The notes under the pieces: model-generated
What the model was told of the DNA's origin: nothing
What the model saw: the letters and a program-made list of their open reading frames with translations, nothing else
Databases searched by the model: none
Source of the DNA: Anolis sagrei
Taxonomy: Eukaryota; Chordata; Lepidosauria; Squamata; Anolidae
Assembly: GCF_037176765.1 (NCBI RefSeq)
Contig: NC_090034.1
Coordinates: forward strand, 23,475,375 to 23,539,374
Reading direction: 5' to 3'
DNA length: 64,000 nucleotides
Position numbers and translations under genes: made by a program
In this document: positions 10,701-20,238 of the stretch, piece by piece
How positions within the stretch are numbered: the first letter of the stretch is position 1
Layout: every line of letters starts with the position of its first letter

Positions 10701-13700
10701 TTCAGAGACCAAAAAAATCCAGTCTTCTTTAAAAAGCATCATATCTTATTTGCTCATAAACATCTTGTTTTAATTCAGCATACAGGCACGTTTATAGATA
10801 GGATGTCGTTTCTCTGTGTTGAGAACACAGGGAATCATTCTTAATCAATGGTCCATGTTCCAAAGCCTTTAAGTATACATCTTATGAAAGTCCAAACTGT
10901 ATAACTGTACTGACTGCTTCTCAAAGCAAAGATAGTAAACTTCCTGCATAAGTCCAAATGCAAACTGCTTCCACTGAAGTCCGAAAGCATATTGAACCCA
11001 CCTCCACTGAGGTCTAGAACGAACTGCTAACATCGAACTGCTAACATCGAAGTCCAAAATCATACTGATAACAAAATGGAATCTTGAATCTGAACATGCT
11101 CAGTACAATCACGTCTGTAATTGCCTGTTTGTGCTGATCCTTTTGACTTTGTAATCCATTTTTCGAGTGTGCTAATCATCTCTGATCGTATTGACCACTA
11201 TCGTAAACTGTGTTGATGCCATTAGCACTTTAAATTACTTTATGCCATTAGCACTTTATGCCATTAGCACTTTAAATTATTTTTCTGTGGCACTTTAACT
11301 AACTTTAGCACTTTAACTGATTCGATATATCTAGTGCTGAACTAGGCCTCCATGACGCACTTTATTAATCACCTTAGGGTCAATTGTCAAGCCACCACAT
11401 TTTAATTGTTATTCTATTGTGTGTGTTGACATAAGTCTCCATCTGTACTCCTAGAGCCTTAACCAACCCTTGACTGTGCTTAACAACTGTTACTCATGTC
11501 ATTATCCACTCCTTGGCATCTGTTAACTTGGTTGCTAATTGTATATGTGGGTCAGAGGGAATGGAATAGCTCAGGGGGACCCGAATATAATATAACAAGA
11601 ACGGGAAACGCTTGGAAGGCAAAGCCATGGCAAACTGGAACTGTAATATGTCAAACAATCTACAATGATCCTTGGGCTGTTAGTATAGGTGTTGAATGCG
11701 TCATGGAGGAGGGAGAGGCTTCCGTTAACCGAGGAGCCCCCATAGAAGTCGTGGTGGGGAAGGGGAGATACGGGAAAGGGAGACCTTTAATTCGGCCTAG
11801 GGAACGGGGAACAACATTAGTAATTCCAAATCGGTCTCCTGATACGGTAAGTAGGTGTAACCAGGTTGGCGGCCCCTCAGGATTGAAAGTGGTGCTGTTG
11901 AACGCCAGATCTGTCAATGGCAAAACAACTTTCATCCAAGATTTAATCCTGGATGAACGGGCAGATCTGGCGTGCATCACGGAGACCTGGCTGGACGAAG
12001 CGGGAGGTGTAAATTTGACCCAGCTTTGTCCACCCGGGTTCTCTGTGCAGCACCAACCGAGATCCGGAGGGTGGGGAGGCGGGGTTGCAGTAGTCTACAG
12101 AGATTCCATTCTTCTGACCAGGACCCCCATCCCGCAGTCAACAAATTTTGAATGCGTCCACCTGAGGGTGGGTGACCGGGACAGATTAGGGATTCTGCTA
12201 GTGTACCGTCCACCTCGCTGCACTACAGTCTCCCTACCTGAGCTAGCGGGGGTGGTCTCGGACCTGGCATTGGAGTCCCAACGGCTGCTTGTGCTGGGGG
12301 ACTTCAATGTCCACGCCGAGGCTGCCCTAACGGGAGCGGCTCAGGACTTCATGTCTACCATGGCGACCATGGGGCTGTCCCAACAAGTATCTGGCCCCAC
12401 CCACAGTGCTGGACATACATTGGACTTGGTTTTCTGTCAGGGATGGGAGGAAGGCGGCGGTGTTGAGGAGTTATCCATCTCTCTGTTGCCATGGACCGAC
12501 CACCACCTGGTCAGCTTTAGACTTACTGCACCCCATAACCTCCGCAGAGGTGGAGGACCTATTAAACTGGTCCGCCCCAGGAGGCTTATGGATCCGGAGG
12601 GATTCCTGATGGCTCTTGGGGAATTTCCCGCCACCTCGGTTGGTGATCCTGTCGATGCCCTGGTCGCTCTCTGGAATGGGGAGATGACTAGGGCAATAGA
12701 CACGATCGCTCCAGAACGTCCCCTCTCAAGTAGCCGAACTAAACCAGCCCCTTGGTTTACTGAGGAGCTGGCAGCGTTGAAGCGAAAGAAGAGGGAACTA
12801 GAGAGCGTGTGGCGTTCGGATCCGAGCGAGCCAAATCGAACACGGGTTGTGTCCTTTTTAAGGTCATACGCCGCGGCAATAAGAGCCGCAAAGAAAACCT
12901 TCTTTGCGGCCACTATTGCGTCTGCAAAGAACCGTCCGGCTGAACTGTTCCAAGTTGTCAGAGGCCTGTTAAAACCCACCACTCAGGATGGGTGCCCTGA
13001 TGACTCGGCAGCTCGCTGTGAAGCCTTTGCTCAGTTCTTTGCAGACAAAGTCGCTTTGATCCGCTCTGGACTGGACACCATATTAACGGCAGTCTCTGAG
13101 GATGTAACACGAGCATCTGCTTGTCCAATTTTGATGGATTCATTTCAATTAGTTCAAACCGAGGATGTGGACAAGGTGCTTGGAGGAATGAGAGCTACCA
13201 CATGCATCCTAGACCCCTGCCCATCCTGGCTTCTAAAGGAGGCCAGAGGGGGATTGGCCGAGTGGGTTAAGGTGGTGGTTAATGCCTCCCTCCGGGAAGG
13301 CATATTTCCAGCCAGCTTAAAGCAAGCTGTGATAAAACCGCTGTTGAAGAAACCATCACTGGACCCCACTCAATTGGTTAACTATCGGCCTGTTTCCAAT
13401 CTCCCCTTTTTGGGCAAAGTCATGGAACGTGTGGTGGCCTCACAACTCCAGGCATTCTTGGTAGACACGGATTATCTGGATCCGGCACAGTCTGGCTTTA
13501 GGCCGGGGCATGGTACCGAGACAGCCTTGGTCGCCTTAGTGGATGATCTCCGTCGGGAGCTCGACAGGGGGAGTGTGTCCCTGTTGGTGCTACTCGACCT
13601 CTCAGCGGCCTTCGATACCGTCGACCACGGTATCCTTCTGGGACGCCTCGCGGGAATGGGTCTCGGAGGTACTGCTCTGCAGTGGCTCCGGTCATTCCTT

Positions 13701-16700
13701 GAGGGCCGGTCTCAGAAGGTGTTATTGGGGGACTCCTGTTCTACCCCACAACCTTTGTTTTGTGGGGTTCCTCAGGGCTCAATACTGTCCCCCATGTTAT
13801 TTAACATCTACATGAAGCCGCTGGGCGAGATCATCTGGAGTTTCGGGGTGCGGTGTCATCTGTACGCAGATGATGTCCAACTCTGTCACTCCTTCCCACC
13901 TGCTACTAAGGAGGCTGTCGAGGTCCTGAACCGGTGCTTGGCCGCTGTGACGGTCTGGATGGGGGCGAACAAATTGAAATTGAATCCAGACAAGACAGAG
14001 GTACTCCTGGTCAGTCGTAGGGCCGAACAGGGTATAGGGTTACAGCCTGTGTTAGACGGGGTCGCACTCCCCCTGAAGACACAGGTTCGCAGTTTGGGTG
14101 TGATCCTGGACTCATCGCTGAGCCTGGATCCCCAGGTTTCGGCGGTGACCAGGGGAGCATTCGCACAGTTAAGACTCGTGCGCCAACTGCGACCGTACCT
14201 TGGGAAGTCTGACTTGGCCACGGTAGTCCACGCTCTGGTTACATCCCGTCTTGACTACTGCAACGCTCTCTACGTGGGGTTGCCTTTGAAGACGGCCCGG
14301 AAGCTCCAACTAGTCCAACGGGCGGCAGCCATGGTATTAACAGGAGCTGGGCGCAGGGAGCATACAACTCCTCTGCTGTACCAGCTCCACTGGCTACCGA
14401 TTAGCTACCGGGCCCAATTCAAAGTGCTGGCTTTGGCCTTTAAAGCCCTAAACGGTTCTGGCCCTACATATCTATCCGAACGTATCTCGGCCTATCAGCC
14501 CACCAGGACCCTAAGATCTTCGGGAGAGGCCCTTCTCTCCATCCCGCCTGCTTCACAGGTGCGGCTGGCGGGAACGAGAGACAGGGCCTTTTCTGTGGTG
14601 GCCCCGCGGCTTTGGAATGCCCTCCCTATAGAGATAAGATCAGCCACCTCGCTGATGGCATTTCGGAAACAACTGAAAACATGGATGTTTGAGCAAGCAT
14701 TCGGCTAATCCGATGCGATGAAGTTTTTGATCAAGGACTGGCAATCATAGACAACGAAATTGGATTATGATTTTAATTAAGAGATGCATTGGTCTGTATT
14801 GGTGGCCCAATACTGTGTATTGTATATGTATGTATGTATTTTATATTTTTAATCGGAATTATTGTTGTTTTAAATGTTGTAAACCGCAATGAGTCGCCGT
14901 TTTAGGCTGAGATATTAGCGGTATACAAGTGTACTAATAAATAAAATAAATAATAAATAAATAATACTTCCCACACCAAAGAGCTCAGTCAAACTGGTCA
15001 AACAGTATATACTAGGCCTGTCGGTTTCGTTTCGTTAATTCGTTAATTCGTATTAAAATCGTTATTTTTTGCATATCCGAAGCGATATCAAAACATATTT
15101 TTAAACCCGGAAGGGTTTAAAAATATCGAAGCAGCAGCCCCATGTATTTTACGAGCTGAAGCTCCGCTCGTTAATGGCATGGAGGCTGCTGCTGAGCGCG
15201 CCATCCGGCTCTGGCTCCTCCTCTTCCTCCGGAGCCCATTGGATAGCGCGCGCGCGCTCACAAGCGGCCTCCGCGCGCCATCCGGCTCTGGCTCCTGCGC
15301 CCCCCTCCTCCTCCTCCTCCTCTTCCTCCCAGCTGGGAGGAAGAGGAGGAGGAGGAGGAGGAGGAGGAGGGGGGCGCAGGAGCCGGAGCCCATTGGATGG
15401 CGCGCGCGGGCTCACAAGCGGCCTCCGCGCGCCATCCGGCTCTGGCTCCTGCGCCCCCCTCCTCCTCCTCCTCCTCCTCCTCTTCCTCCCAGCTGGGAGG
15501 AAGAGGAGGAGGAGGAGGAGGAGGGGGGGGCGCAGGAGCCGGAGCCCATTGGATGGCGCGCGCGGGCTCACAAGCGGCCTCCGCGCGCCATCCGGCTCTG
15601 GCTCCTCCTCTTCCTCCGGAGCCCATTGGATGGCGCGCGCGGGCTCACAAGCGGCCTCCGCGCGCCATCCGGCTCTGGCTCCTGCGCCCCCCTCCTCCTC
15701 CTCCTCCTCTTCCTCCCAGCTGGGAGGAAGAGGAGGAGGAGGAGGAGGAGGGAGGGGGCGCAGGAGCCGGAGCCCATTGGATGGCGCGCGCGGGCTCACA
15801 AGCGGCCTCCGCGCGCCATCCGGCTCTGGCTCCTCCTCTTCCTCCGGAGCCCATTGGATGGCGCGCGCGGGCTCACAAGCGGCCTCCGCGCGCCATCCGG
15901 CTTGTGTGACTTTTCAGGGCTGTATGACCATGTTCCAGAAGCATTCTCTCCTGACATTTTGCCCACATCTATGGCAGGCATCCTCAGAGGTCTGTTGGAA
16001 ACTAGGCAAATGGTGAGTTATATATCATCTAATATTATCTATGGAATGTCCAGGGTGGGAGAAAGCCATTCAATGCTAATCAAGGTGACCATTACTGCAA
16101 CATTCACACTTAGCCTGTTTGATCAAGAAAAATTTTTTTTCTAAAATGTTTTGTAAATAATAACGAAAATTCGTAAATAACAAAACATTTTTTTGGAAAG
16201 TTTTGTAAATATTTTAAATATCGAAACAAAAAAACACCCCAATTAAGAATCGAATTTAGAAACAAATTTTTTCTTGATCAAACAGGCCTAGTATATACAT
16301 ATGGTACAGGCTAGCAAATAAATACATGAACTAACAGTGAAGGCTTGGAAGGTTGCTATTTTCAACATGTGTAATTCTGTGGAATGGATCATTCCATATT
16401 CCAGCCACACCTGTTTTAAGTGTCTATGGGTCTTCATATGCAGATAGTTATTTTCTAAACTACCAGAACTACCAGAATGCGAACACTGAGTAATTTGCTG
16501 TAAGTTTTTCGGGCTGCATGGTCACATTCCAAAAGCAGGAGAGAATGCCTCTGGAACATGGCCATGCAGCCCGAGAAACTTACAGCAACCCAGTGATTCC
16601 GGCCACGAAAGCCGTTGACTGAGTAGTTTCCTTCCCATTGTTGTACTGGGATCTGATATGAAAAAGAAATATCTAGACCAGGTGTGGGCAAATTTCAGCC

Positions 16701-17291
16701 CTCACTCTAGGTGTTTTGGACTTCAACTCCCACAATTCCATGGAGACAGGGCTGAACTTTGCAAATGCCTGGTCTAAAAAGAGCTTCGATGTAGAAATAG
16801 CATTAATTATTGTTTGCTTGTAACTGTCAACAGGACAGATTGATGGCCAGGAGATAACTGCCACGGCTGTTTTGACGCCTTGGCCGAGGCCCCCGCTCAG
16901 GCGTTTCTCTCCTCCCAGAAGGATGTTGCCACCGCCACCAATGTGGCGCCGCTCTCCGCCTCGCATGAGAAGAAGGTCAGTGATCTTCATGGGACTATAA
17001 GACAGAGATGGGCTGTGACTATGTACAATTTCTGGTATTACAGCTCGTCTTATGCCCGTGTCTCAAAAGGGTGAAATGTTAGGAAAACTTTGCGGTGAAG
17101 GGTGGAATAGAAAGGTTTTTAATAGCAAAATATATGAAGGAAATTAGATTGGCATGAATCTCAATTAGAATGCCTTTCTTTGCAGGTCCAGGTCTCCAAG
17201 GCGCCGGTCCCCTGTTCGGAGGCGATCCAGGTCCAGATCTCCAGGCCGAAGGCGGCACCGTAGTCGTTCCAGTTCTAATTCTTCCCGATGA
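4748..17291 (+). CDS. RNPS1: RNPS1, RNA-binding protein with serine-rich domain 1
   Basis: Seven coding exons: 4748-4818, 5074-5229, 6356-6547, 9237-9339, 9818-9971, 16834-16975 and 17186-17291. All have GT-AG junctions and the frame stays open, giving 307 codons plus stop (human protein about 305). The start MELSGMKKKSLLG has A at -3 and G at +4. Residues about 25-75 are basic and Lys/Ser/Arg-rich; about 76-140 form the serine-rich domain; about 162-241 form one RRM with RNP2 VHIGRL and RNP1 KGYAYVEF; the tail from about 242 is Arg/Pro/Ser-rich with repeated RSRSP-type motifs, ending SSSNSSR. RNPS1 is a nuclear splicing activator that joins the exon-junction complex and, with SAP18 and acinin/pinin, forms the ASAP and PSAP complexes; it also affects nonsense-mediated decay. 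The sixth intron (9972-16833) holds an L2 LINE and a hAT-type element. Recognition is by direct protein similarity along the whole length. Confidence 0.97.
5499..5858. mobile_element. hAT non-autonomous element with 8-bp target duplication
   Basis: This 360-bp element starts caggggtcctcaaact and ends agtttgtggacctctg, an inverted repeat of about 16 bp with two mismatches. It is flanked by identical 8-bp repeats atctaaac at 5491-5498 and 5859-5866. That is the hAT (Charlie-like) signature. It sits in RNPS1 intron 2 between exons 5074-5229 and 6356-6547. Confidence 0.88.
6103..6118. repeat. C homopolymer (16 nt)
   Basis: A pure C run followed by gccccc, in the RNPS1 intron just upstream of the serine-rich exon. 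See also the other G/C runs in the window. Confidence 0.9.
6548..7500. other. RNPS1 intron, nothing recognised
   Basis: Intron sequence after the serine-rich exon. I see no gene, tandem repeat or recognisable transposon before the antisense LINE that begins near 7500. Confidence 0.4.
7500..8700 (-). mobile_element. LINE fragment, Vingi/Ingi-like group (antisense)
   Basis: Minus-strand frames contain pieces of a non-LTR reverse transcriptase C-terminal region: STAEYACPVWCKS, RIITGCLKPTP, a degraded ADVDDL box around 8560, and TWKSLNRLRSGVGR. The same motifs occur in the LINE at 23462-24300 and at 35755-36790, so all belong to one group. The element is 5'-truncated and its frame is broken by several stops and shifts, so it is old. 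The 3' end on the minus strand is near 7500 (ttttgtgtcaaaa on the plus strand). The clade name is from memory and tentative. Confidence 0.7.
8745..8880. repeat. MITE-like repeat
   Basis: Contains aattctgggagctgtagtctg and flanking acaatt-type motifs typical of short hAT-like repeats in this window; it starts near caggcctgcataa and ends near agacctag. Target duplications were not resolved. It lies in RNPS1 intron sequence. Confidence 0.4.
9340..9817. other. RNPS1 intron, nothing recognised
   Basis: Short intron between the two exons that together encode most of the RRM. No repeat or gene was recognised. Confidence 0.5.
9972..11150. other. RNPS1 intron upstream of the L2 element
   Basis: Includes a 12-G run at 10224-10235 and two nearby copies of cagtcaaact (about 10163 and 10199). 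Around 11030-11050 a short direct repeat of gaactgctaacatcga occurs. I recognise no gene. The part after about 10850 may already belong to the 5' UTR of the following LINE, but I cannot fix the boundary. Confidence 0.4.
11150..14975 (+). mobile_element. L2-clade LINE with intact ORF2
   Basis: A near-complete non-LTR retrotransposon in RNPS1 intron sequence. The presumed 5' UTR carries short repeats of gccattagcactttaaatt (11220-11300). It encodes one long ORF (11496-14708) and ends in a 3' UTR and an (ATAAATA)n-type tail at about 14930-14970, the tail style of L2 elements. Target duplications were not found with confidence. At least six other fragments of related L2 elements are in the window, both orientations. 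The uninterrupted frame argues for a recent insertion. Confidence 0.88.
11496..14708 (+). CDS. L2 LINE ORF2: endonuclease-reverse transcriptase
   Basis: A 1070-codon ORF without stops. Residues about 130-360 are an APE-type endonuclease: LNARSVNGK, ITETWLDE, LGDFNVH and the TDHHLVSF box. The reverse transcriptase follows at about residues 600-880: VNYRPVSNLP, SGFRPGHGTETAL, LLDLSAAFDTVDH (catalytic Asp), [17 protein letters not shown] and the catalytic YADD box. The C-terminus carries [14 protein letters not shown] and [17 protein letters not shown], typical of L2/CR1-group elements. The true start may be downstream of the first Met, since residues 1-125 look unlike any domain I know. Function in the cell: nicks DNA and copies its own RNA into the target site. 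All key residues seen are present. Confidence 0.9.
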   Translation: MSLSTPWHLLTWLLIVYVGQREWNSSGGPEYNITRTGNAWKAKPWQTGTVICQTIYNDPWAVSIGVECVMEEGEASVNRGAPIEVVVGKGRYGKGRPLIRPRERGTTLVIPNRSPDTVSRCNQVGGPSGLKVVLLNARSVNGKTTFIQDLILDERADLACITETWLDEAGGVNLTQLCPPGFSVQHQPRSGGWGGGVAVVYRDSILLTRTPIPQSTNFECVHLRVGDRDRLGILLVYRPPRCTTVSLPELAGVVSDLALESQRLLVLGDFNVHAEAALTGAAQDFMSTMATMGLSQQVSGPTHSAGHTLDLVFCQGWEEGGGVEELSISLLPWTDHHLVSFRLTAPHNLRRGGGPIKLVRPRRLMDPEGFLMALGEFPATSVGDPVDALVALWNGEMTRAIDTIAPERPLSSSRTKPAPWFTEELAALKRKKRELESVWRSDPSEPNRTRVVSFLRSYAAAIRAAKKTFFAATIASAKNRPAELFQVVRGLLKPTTQDGCPDDSAARCEAFAQFFADKVALIRSGLDTILTAVSEDVTRASACPILMDSFQLVQTEDVDKVLGGMRATTCILDPCPSWLLKEARGGLAEWVKVVVNASLREGIFPASLKQAVIKPLLKKPSLDPTQLVNYRPVSNLPFLGKVMERVVASQLQAFLVDTDYLDPAQSGFRPGHGTETALVALVDDLRRELDRGSVSLLVLLDLSAAFDTVDHGILLGRLAGMGLGGTALQWLRSFLEGRSQKVLLGDSCSTPQPLFCGVPQGSILSPMLFNIYMKPLGEIIWSFGVRCHLYADDVQLCHSFPPATKEAVEVLNRCLAAVTVWMGANKLKLNPDKTEVLLVSRRAEQGIGLQPVLDGVALPLKTQVRSLGVILDSSLSLDPQVSAVTRGAFAQLRLVRQLRPYLGKSDLATVVHALVTSRLDYCNALYVGLPLKTARKLQLVQRAAAMVLTGAGRREHTTPLLYQLHWLPISYRAQFKVLALAFKALNGSGPTYLSERISAYQPTRTLRSSGEALLSIPPASQVRLAGTRDRAFSVVAPRLWNALPIEIRSATSLMAFRKQLKTWMFEQAFG
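15180..15902. repeat. GC-rich tandem array of palindromic units (77 bp and about 153 bp)
   Basis: The anchor ggagcccattgga occurs at about 15231, 15385, 15541, 15618, 15769 and 15845, giving spacings of 154, 156, 77, 151 and 76 bp. The short unit is an imperfect palindrome around gcgcgcgcgg...ccgcgcgcca. The long unit adds a second near-perfect palindrome centred on cccagctggg, with polypurine/polypyrimidine arms of (cct)n and (agg)n. Every unit carries an ATTGG (CCAAT-box) motif and many CpGs. Long ORFs on both strands here are by-products of the repeats. Confidence 0.92.
15903..16125 (-). mobile_element. Penelope-like repeat fragment (antisense)
   Basis: Matches the family by agaagcattctctcctgac, atctatggcaggcatcctcag and, further on, ccagggtgggagaaag. 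The hammerhead-like core is changed here in the GAAAC region, so it is degraded. It sits inside the hAT-type element, which therefore either captured it or was its target. Confidence 0.7.
16499..16612. repeat. palindromic Penelope-like repeat pair
   Basis: Two inverted copies, left arm about 16499-16540 and right arm about 16548-16595, read agtttttcgggctgcatgg and its complement. The right arm continues into cccagtgattccggccacgaaagcc, a family signature. The arms meet at ggagagaatgcc, with the ribozyme-like part lost. Confidence 0.7.
16676..16782. mobile_element. short hAT-like MITE
   Basis: A 107-bp element bounded by tagaccaggtgtgggcaaa and its near-complement tttgcaaatgcctggtcta, with the gttttggacttcaactccc core found in many copies in this window. 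It ends about 50 bp upstream of the RNPS1 exon at 16834. Confidence 0.7.
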
Positions 17292-18115
17292 AAGGCAGGA
17301 CCGTGTCCGCTGCTGCTTCTTTCTTTCATTTGTTCGTTCTTTTTTTCTTAAAATTTTTCAAAATAAAAGTGCATCCAGTTTCCAATTGTACCTTTAAAGA
17401 GTAAGGAATGGGAGAGAAGGGAAACAGAAAACTAACTAATGTTGGTCCCAACCGGCAGTGAATGAAGCTGCTTTCATTGCCCAGAGTGATTTTTAAGGGG
17501 GCTTTGATTCTGTTGAGATAGCTTTATTTCAAAGTGACGCCTCTCTTCCCATTCATGGTCTCCTCTCTGTTTTTAAGACAGGTGTAGCCAAGTAAAATTG
17601 AAATGTCAGGAAGATATTTGAGAGTCAGATTAAAACCTTTCAAAATCTCTTAATGTCCCTTCTCCCAGATTTTAAATACATTTTTTTTGTTTTCACCAAA
17701 AGCAGATGTTGATTTGTCTATTATGACAAACCTAACAATAAAGTTTGCAGACAAACACATAGAAGAGAAAAAACTCTTGCTGTCATTTTTCAAACTTGAA
17801 AAAGGTTTTCTTGTAAGGTCTCTCTTTTGGTACATGGTTCATAATATTTCCCATTTCGTCTGTATGTAAATACTGTAGCAGATGTAAAGTAGAGATGTGA
17901 CTTCCCACACTCCTTTCTCTGGGGGAGTGGTGATCGGAGACAAACAGGAGTGGCTTAGCTTGAGTTTGCTTAAACCTGCAAGATTTTCAGCCTAATGTAC
18001 AGTCATTATTATGATGTTTTGATTTTTTTATTACTTTGTAGCATCTTGTAATCGGGTTGTGTTTGTACCTTAGAATGGTAACATTAAATAAACCAGTGTG
18101 GTTTTGAATACATTG
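17292..18115 (+). other. RNPS1: RNPS1 3' UTR with two candidate polyadenylation signals
   Basis: AATAAA occurs at 17362-17367, 70 bp after the stop codon, and again at 18087-18092. A short and a long transcript end are therefore plausible. The sequence between them is free of recognisable transposons, consistent with transcribed and constrained sequence. The exact cleavage sites are not visible. Confidence 0.6.
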
Positions 18116-18526
18116 GCGCATTCTCTTATTCCGGTGTTGGACAGCTTCCTTCTGTATAAAATTGCAACCACTTGATCTTGCAATAGCAGTATTGACATTT
18201 ACCAATTTTGAAAACTGAGCTAGTGCAAAGGGGGAAAAAGGTGTAAGTAAACCAGGGCTGTGAAAACCAATTGTGTATTGAAGAATACATCAGCCTTATG
18301 GTTGCCTTGAAAGGGCTGTTGAAGCCATATATTTAAAATGCACACCTGCATATTTTTGCTAGTGCAATTATGCAACATTTAATGACATTCACACTGTGTA
18401 TTTTATGTCTCTGAAACACAGTCCCTTTGATGGTTCAAAACTCCAGTGAGCAACGCTTCACAGATTTTGAAATCAAGATGATAACAGCAACAATGATGAT
18501 AGCTAACATTTGCTGCTCTTTCAGGG

Positions 18527-18528
<2 letters not shown>

Positions 18529-18621
<93 letters not shown>
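18529..18621. repeat. (TG)n(TA)n microsatellite
   Basis: About 37 bp of TG repeats followed by about 45 bp of TA repeats, directly abutting the 5' end of the deleted LINE at about 18622. Confidence 0.95.
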
Positions 18622-18624
<3 letters not shown>

Positions 18625-19320
18625 GAGGTCAAGATGGTGTCGTCAGGATAGGATGTGATTTAATGGGCTCTGGCATTTTTGTTTTTCTTACTCCCTCTCC
18701 TTGAAATGGGAAACAGAAAATGCAATAGGACTAGCCCTGAGTCAACAACACACCATAAGGCTTCTAAACTATTGAAAATTGATGAACTCTTCGGAGAGGG
18801 AACTGTGAGTATACCTGATTTAAACGCCCAGTTTGAAATTACTATTGACAACAATGCTACTCCTTTAACTCTTCATGATAAAGTATATATATCATATTCA
18901 TGTCTGCCACCTCAAGCAGCAGAGCTGGACCTGGAAAAAGTTGGTTTGCAAAGCAAGGTGAAAACGAAGCAATTGAAAAAAATCCAATTAAGAAATTGCA
19001 TTTTAAAAAATTCCCCCGAGTTTTTTTTATTGCTTTCCTAAACCCTTCCACTCTTTTTAAATATTTTACTAAGAATTTATATAGATTTTATACGATTCTA
19101 TTTGGTAACAAATGTTTTTATATTGTTTAATTAATGCCTTATGTATTTTATGTATTTTAATGGTTTGATGGTTTGTGTAATGGTTATTGCATTAATTGTT
19201 AATGTAACAGCATTGAATTGCTGCCTATGTAAGCTGTCCTGAGTCCCCCTTTTGGGGTAGAGAAGAGACAGGATATAAATACCAGAAATAAATAAATAAA
19301 ATAAATAGATAGATAATAAC
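18622..19320 (+). mobile_element. internally deleted LINE (5' and 3' ends only)
   Basis: Starts with a short frame MGNRKCNRTSPEST (from 18703), rich in polar and charged residues and resembling the start of a LINE ORF1, and ends with a typical L2/CR1-group 3' end: ttgctgcctatgtaagc, gagtccc, ggatataaatacc and an (AAATA)n tail. Nothing of the endonuclease or reverse transcriptase lies between, so the middle is missing. Whether this is a single deletion or a multiplied non-autonomous family cannot be told from one copy. Confidence 0.5.
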
Positions 19321-20200
19321 ACTTTATTTATTTATTTATTATATTTATATCCCGCCTTTCTTGACCCTGAAGGGAACTCAAGGCGGCTTTCAACTTAGGC
19401 AATAATTCAATACCTTAAAAACAATAGTCATCCAATATACAATTAAACTAGCTGTACCCTGCCATGTGTTGCTGTGGCCCTCAGATAAGAGAGGAATTCC
19501 AGTTGAAGCAATAGAGAGAAGGGACAGATGGAAGGGACATTAATAGATGGAACAGAAGGTAAATGGAGAGAACATAGAGATAGGTTGGTAGGTAGTAGGT
19601 AGATAGATATGTAGATGGAGTGATTGATGGATTGAAGGATGGATGGACATACAGACAGACAAAGGGGGTTGGACTGGATGGCCTCTGGGACTCCCTTCCA
19701 ACTGGTTGACCATCTGTCGGGAGGGCTTGGATGGTGTCTTCCTTTACTGTAAAATGAGGTTGGACTGGATGGCCTTTGGGGCCCCTTCCTATCCCTCAAA
19801 GGGTTTCCCGCGCCCGTCTTTCCGTGCGTGGCATCCAAGGTCCCCTTCCTTCCCCGGCGGAGAACTAAAGAATTAAATATTTTATAATGAAAATATTAAA
19901 ATATGTTTAAATTAAACAAATATTTTAAACTTAACATATCCAAATGAAGTATTCAAAAGTTAAATATTTTTAAATGAAAATAATTAAATATTTTAAAATT
20001 AAATAAGTATTTTATAATTAACATGTTCTCAAAAATATTTTGAAAGGGTTATATACATTTATGGATATATATTGCCAATTATGACATAGCTGTATGGATT
20101 AATTGGGCCTGTTCAATTTTTTGTAGTTCTTTGGGATAGATTTTTATGTGTCATATCATTGACTTAAAGCCTATTAGAGTTGATATATTTATTATTTTGG

Positions 20201-20238
<38 letters not shown>

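Larger units (their letters stand above)
15013..16290. mobile_element. hAT-type non-autonomous element with nested GC-rich array
   Basis: Begins taggcctgt and ends acaggccta, a perfect 9-bp inverted repeat, with identical flanking 8-bp repeats gtatatac at 15005-15012 and 16291-16298. The subterminal regions are AT-rich with ttcgtta/cgaaa motifs like other hAT-type elements. The centre (15180-15902) is a GC-rich tandem array. Next to it, at about 15903-16125, is a Penelope-like repeat fragment in antisense. The target duplication is itself palindromic, so the match is slightly less informative than usual. Confidence 0.8.

Noticed and set aside
10163-15000. cagtcaaactggt before (about 10199) and after (about 14987) the L2 as its target duplication
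   Set aside because: The downstream copy does not directly follow the 3' tail and the upstream copy lies far outside the recognisable element.
15149-16144. Several overlapping long ORFs on both strands (up to 321 codons)
   Set aside because: They come from a GC-rich palindromic tandem array, where stop codons are rare by composition; the encoded proteins are only repeated low-complexity stretches.
16880-17074. Short ORF over the RNPS1 exon at 16834
   Set aside because: Wrong frame; the true frame encodes the Pro/Arg-rich tail and splices at 16975.
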